Shown here: in pieces, positions 13,182 through 15,117 of the stretch | Numbering within the stretch: position 1 is the stretch's first letter | Layout: every line of letters starts with the position of its first letter | Source of the DNA: an uncultured Eubacteriales bacterium | GTDB lineage: Bacteria > Bacillota_A > Clostridia > Christensenellales > Aristaeellaceae | Reading direction: 5' to 3' | Assembly (NCBI GenBank): GCA_900321945.1 | Contig: ONXY01000205.1 | Location: forward strand, 1 to 15,117 | Length of the DNA stretch: 15,117 nt | Program-made: the position numbers and the translations under genes | Notes under the pieces: generated by a model | What the model was told of the DNA's origin: nothing | What the model saw: the letters and a program-made list of their open reading frames with translations, nothing else | Database searches by the model: none

Positions 13182-13868
13182 ATGGAGAAAATCAAATCGT
13201 TTCTGAAAAAGCTTTATCAGATGCGCGTCCGGATCTCCCGGAAGGGGACGCCGGTGCTGAACTGGTCGGTGCTCTTCAGCGCGCTCTGCGTTCTGTTCGC
13301 TCCGCACATGAGCATCGTCGGCGCCGCCGCCGCGCTGCTCCTGGGCTATGAGTTCTCCTTTGACGCCGGCGGCGCCGGCTTTTCCGCGGACAATCTGGAG
13401 AAAACCATCCGGGACGCCGCGGCCGGCCTGAAAACCACCGTGACCGGCGCGGCGCAGGCGGTCCGGACGGAAATCGGCAGGGCCGCCGCGAAAAACGCCG
13501 CGGAGAAGAAGGAGAGCGCGCCTTCGGAAAAGGCCGCCGCCGAAATTCCCTCCGAAGCTCCGGCTGAAGCTTCTTCCGGGATTCCCGCGGAAGTTTCCTC
13601 CGAAACTCCTTCCTGGATTCCCGCCGAAGTTCCCGCCGGAATGGCGGCCGGCTCCGCGGACGGCGTGCCGTCGGTCAGCCTGGATAAAATGAACCGGGAC
13701 ATGGTGAAGGATCTGGAGCGGCGCGCGGAGGATCTGCCGGACGGCCCCGCCCTCGGCGCCTACCGGACGGTCTATTCCTCCATGGCCGGCTCCGTGCCGA
13801 CCCTTCAGTTCCCGGATGAAAAGCCGGAGAACGGGTCCTCCTCCGGGCGCGCCGGCGCGGAAGCCTGA
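13182..13868 (+). CDS. Uncharacterised membrane-associated protein, possible DUF4342-like N-terminus
   Basis: 228 residues; not confidently recognised. Residues 1-60 are basic and then hydrophobic: RVRISRKGTPVLNWSVLFSA, then ALCVLFAPHMSIVGAAAALLLGY. This arrangement resembles DUF4342, a short domain of unknown function, giving one or two membrane segments. Residues about 70-115 are an Ala-rich helical region, followed by three 12-residue in-frame repeats of the form IPAEVxxxxPxx (residues 122-157), Pro/Glu-rich and probably disordered. The C-terminal 70 residues are charged and lack a known motif. GGAGG stands nine bases before the ATG. No convincing own promoter was found in the 126-base gap upstream, so it may be read through from the thioredoxin-like gene. 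The Ala/Pro/Glu bias resembles the tail of the polyphosphate kinase in this window. Confidence 0.75.
   Translation: MEKIKSFLKKLYQMRVRISRKGTPVLNWSVLFSALCVLFAPHMSIVGAAAALLLGYEFSFDAGGAGFSADNLEKTIRDAAAGLKTTVTGAAQAVRTEIGRAAAKNAAEKKESAPSEKAAAEIPSEAPAEASSGIPAEVSSETPSWIPAEVPAGMAAGSADGVPSVSLDKMNRDMVKDLERRAEDLPDGPALGAYRTVYSSMAGSVPTLQFPDEKPENGSSSGRAGAEA
13545..13652 (+). repeat. Three tandem 36-base in-frame repeats
   Basis: Three units (13545-13580, 13581-13616, 13617-13652), each beginning ATTCCC and encoding IP(S/A)E(A/V) at the same phase of a 12-residue period. They are diverged but aligned without gaps. They lie inside a coding region and encode a Pro/Glu/Ser-rich linker, so they look like protein-level repeats. 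Confidence 0.8.
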
Positions 13869-13909
13869 AAAAAAGCGGCTCCCGGTCCGCGGAAGCGGCG
13901 CGGTTCCCC

Positions 13910-13938
13910 TTGCCAAAGCGGCCCGCGTCCGTTATAAT
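13910..13938 (+). promoter_or_regulatory. Sigma-A-type promoter of the Na+/phosphate cotransporter gene
   Basis: TTGCCA (13910-13915), a 17-base spacer and a perfect TATAAT (13933-13938), about 70 bases before the transporter start. Confidence 0.88.
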
Positions 13939-13968
13939 ACTCCCGTAATGGGGGTTGGACTGACGGCG

Positions 13969-13987
13969 CGGCGTTCCGGGAACGCCG
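13969..13987 (+). promoter_or_regulatory. Leader hairpin before the cotransporter gene
   Basis: CGGCGTTC and GAACGCCG form a perfect 8-base stem with a 3-base CGG loop, between the predicted transcription start and the purine-rich AAGAGGAAAG. It has no following U run and is not a terminator. Confidence 0.5.
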
Positions 13988-14008
13988 AAGAGGAAAGCGC
14001 CGCGGGAA

Positions 14009-15117
14009 ATGAGCATGCATATATCTGATATCGTGATACTCCTGGGCGGAGTGGCGATGTTCCTCTTCGGAATGTCGCTGATGGGGGACGGTCTGAAGAA
14101 GGTCGCGGGCAACAAGCTCGAGCTGATTCTGTACCGCCTTTCCAACACTCCTCTCAGGGGTATTCTTCTGGGTCTGGGCGTCGCCGCCGTGATCCAGTCG
14201 TCCAGCGCCACCAGCGTCATGGTGGTCGGTTTCGTCAACTCCGCGATGATGAAGCTGATGCAGGCCATCGCGGTCATCATGGGCGCCGTGGTCGGGACCA
14301 GCGTCACCGGCTGGATCATCTGCCTCTCCGGTCTCGGCGGGGCGGGCGCCTCCTCCGCGATGGCGCTTCTGTCCACGGAATCTCTCAGCGCGATCATCGC
14401 GATCTGCGGCATTCTGGTCCGGATGACCGCGAAAAAGAAATCCTCGCTCCATATCGGAGACATTCTGATGGGCTTCTCCGTCCTGATGTTCGGGATGAAG
14501 ACCATGAGCGGCGCCGTTTCCGGCCTGAAGAACGATCCCTCGTTTCTGTCCCTGCTGACCAGCTTTACCCATCCGCTGCTGGGGATTCTGATCGGCGCGC
14601 TGATCACGGCCGTTCTGCAGAGCGCCTCCGCCTCGGTCGGTATTCTTCAGGCGCTTTCCAGCACGGGGATGATCACCTTCGCCGAAGCGCTTCCCATGAT
14701 CCTCGGCATCGCGGTCGGCGCCTCCGTGCCGGTGCTGCTTTCCGGCATGGGCTCCTCCACCAACGGCCGCCGCGCCGCCCTCTCCTATCTGGTGATCGAG
14801 GTGATCCGGGTCGTCCTGTTCGCGGTCGTCTTCTACAGTCTGAACGCCGCGCTTCATTTTTCCTTCATGACCATGACCATGGACATGTTCTCGATCGCCC
14901 TGGTGAACACGGTCTTCCGCGTGGTGACGGTCGCGCTGCTGGCGCCCTTCATCCCGCTGATCGAGAAGCTGATGAGCGTCCTGATCCGCGCGAATCCGGA
15001 AGAAGAGGCGGAGACCGGCGACATGAAGCGGCTTGAGGAGCGCTTTCTGGCCTATCCGACCCTGGCCGTGGAGCAGACCAGCCTGACCATCGCGAAAATG
15101 GCCCAGCTGACGCAGAA
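14009..15117 (+). CDS. Na+/phosphate cotransporter family protein, 3'-truncated
   Basis: The frame is open from ATG at 14009 to the window end (369 codons plus two bases), so the C-terminus is missing. It is a membrane protein of the NptA/YjbB (PF02690) family with the two inverted halves carrying the family motif. QSSSATS starts at residue 63 and the matching QSASASV at residue 204. Several hydrophobic segments lie around both (for example MFLFGMSLMGDGL and AIAVIMGAVVGTSVTGW). After the membrane part, from about residue 325, the sequence turns charged (EEEAETGDMKRLEERF), which is the usual entry to a PhoU-like cytoplasmic domain. It probably moves phosphate with sodium and may be involved in phosphate homeostasis. 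The start is chosen because a stop at 13961 limits the frame and no other start lies between. The ribosome site (GAGGAAAG) is a rather long 11 bases or more away. It has its own strong promoter. Confidence 0.93.
   Translation, partial: MSMHISDIVILLGGVAMFLFGMSLMGDGLKKVAGNKLELILYRLSNTPLRGILLGLGVAAVIQSSSATSVMVVGFVNSAMMKLMQAIAVIMGAVVGTSVTGWIICLSGLGGAGASSAMALLSTESLSAIIAICGILVRMTAKKKSSLHIGDILMGFSVLMFGMKTMSGAVSGLKNDPSFLSLLTSFTHPLLGILIGALITAVLQSASASVGILQALSSTGMITFAEALPMILGIAVGASVPVLLSGMGSSTNGRRAALSYLVIEVIRVVLFAVVFYSLNAALHFSFMTMTMDMFSIALVNTVFRVVTVALLAPFIPLIEKLMSVLIRANPEEEAETGDMKRLEERFLAYPTLAVEQTSLTIAKMAQLTQ

Noticed and set aside
13545..13652. Short regular repeats as a possible CRISPR array
   Set aside because: The units are contiguous with no spacers, diverged, in frame, and inside a coding gene; they encode a Pro/Glu linker.

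Overview
The window is GC-rich DNA with strong AGGAGG-type ribosome binding sites, a tryptophan T-box leader, a ROK kinase, a SorC-type regulator and a ribose-type ABC importer. Together these point to a high-GC member of the Firmicutes, probably an uncultured gut or rumen Clostridia (the Christensenellales are one guess). No rRNA, tRNA, CRISPR array, transposase or integrase was seen. The layout is compact and looks chromosomal.

Left part (1-3193). A 5'-truncated polyphosphate kinase (ppk1) with an unusual acidic/proline tail and a C-terminal amphipathic helix is followed after 13 bases by a ROK-family sugar kinase. A bidirectional terminator separates this pair from a convergent small YkvA/DUF1232-like membrane protein gene, which has its own promoter.

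Centre (3217-9959, all minus strand). A six-gene operon reads from a promoter with TTGACA, a 17-base spacer and TAAGAT: substrate-binding protein, double ABC ATPase, permease, a divergent TrpA-like protein, an FGGY sugar kinase and a SorC-family regulator. Each of the last four genes overlaps the gene before it (4, 4, 4 and 17 bases), so translation is probably coupled. The logic is import, phosphorylation, probable retro-aldol cleavage, and sensing of a phosphorylated intermediate. The TrpA-like protein keeps both catalytic acids and the phosphate loops of tryptophan synthase alpha but has lost other signature residues of the active-site loop. It has no TrpB partner in the operon, and the genuine trpBA pair lies just upstream. 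This is the most interesting item in the window: a candidate sugar-phosphate lyase built on the TrpA scaffold.

Right-centre (9983-12268, minus strand). trpB and trpA overlap by 8 bases. They are preceded by a complete T-box leader with a TGG (Trp) specifier, the conserved T-box sequence, an intrinsic terminator and a good sigma-A-type promoter. No terminator is visible between trpA and the sugar operon promoter, so some readthrough is possible.

Right part (12344-15117, plus strand). A secreted or anchored TlpA-like thioredoxin (CPWC), a membrane-associated protein with a possible DUF4342-like N-terminus and 12-residue in-frame repeats, and the 5' part of a Na+/phosphate cotransporter (NptA type) that runs off the window end. 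There is no gene-free stretch over 300 bases except the trpB-to-thioredoxin interval (about 500 bases), which is occupied by the T-box leader and two divergent promoters.
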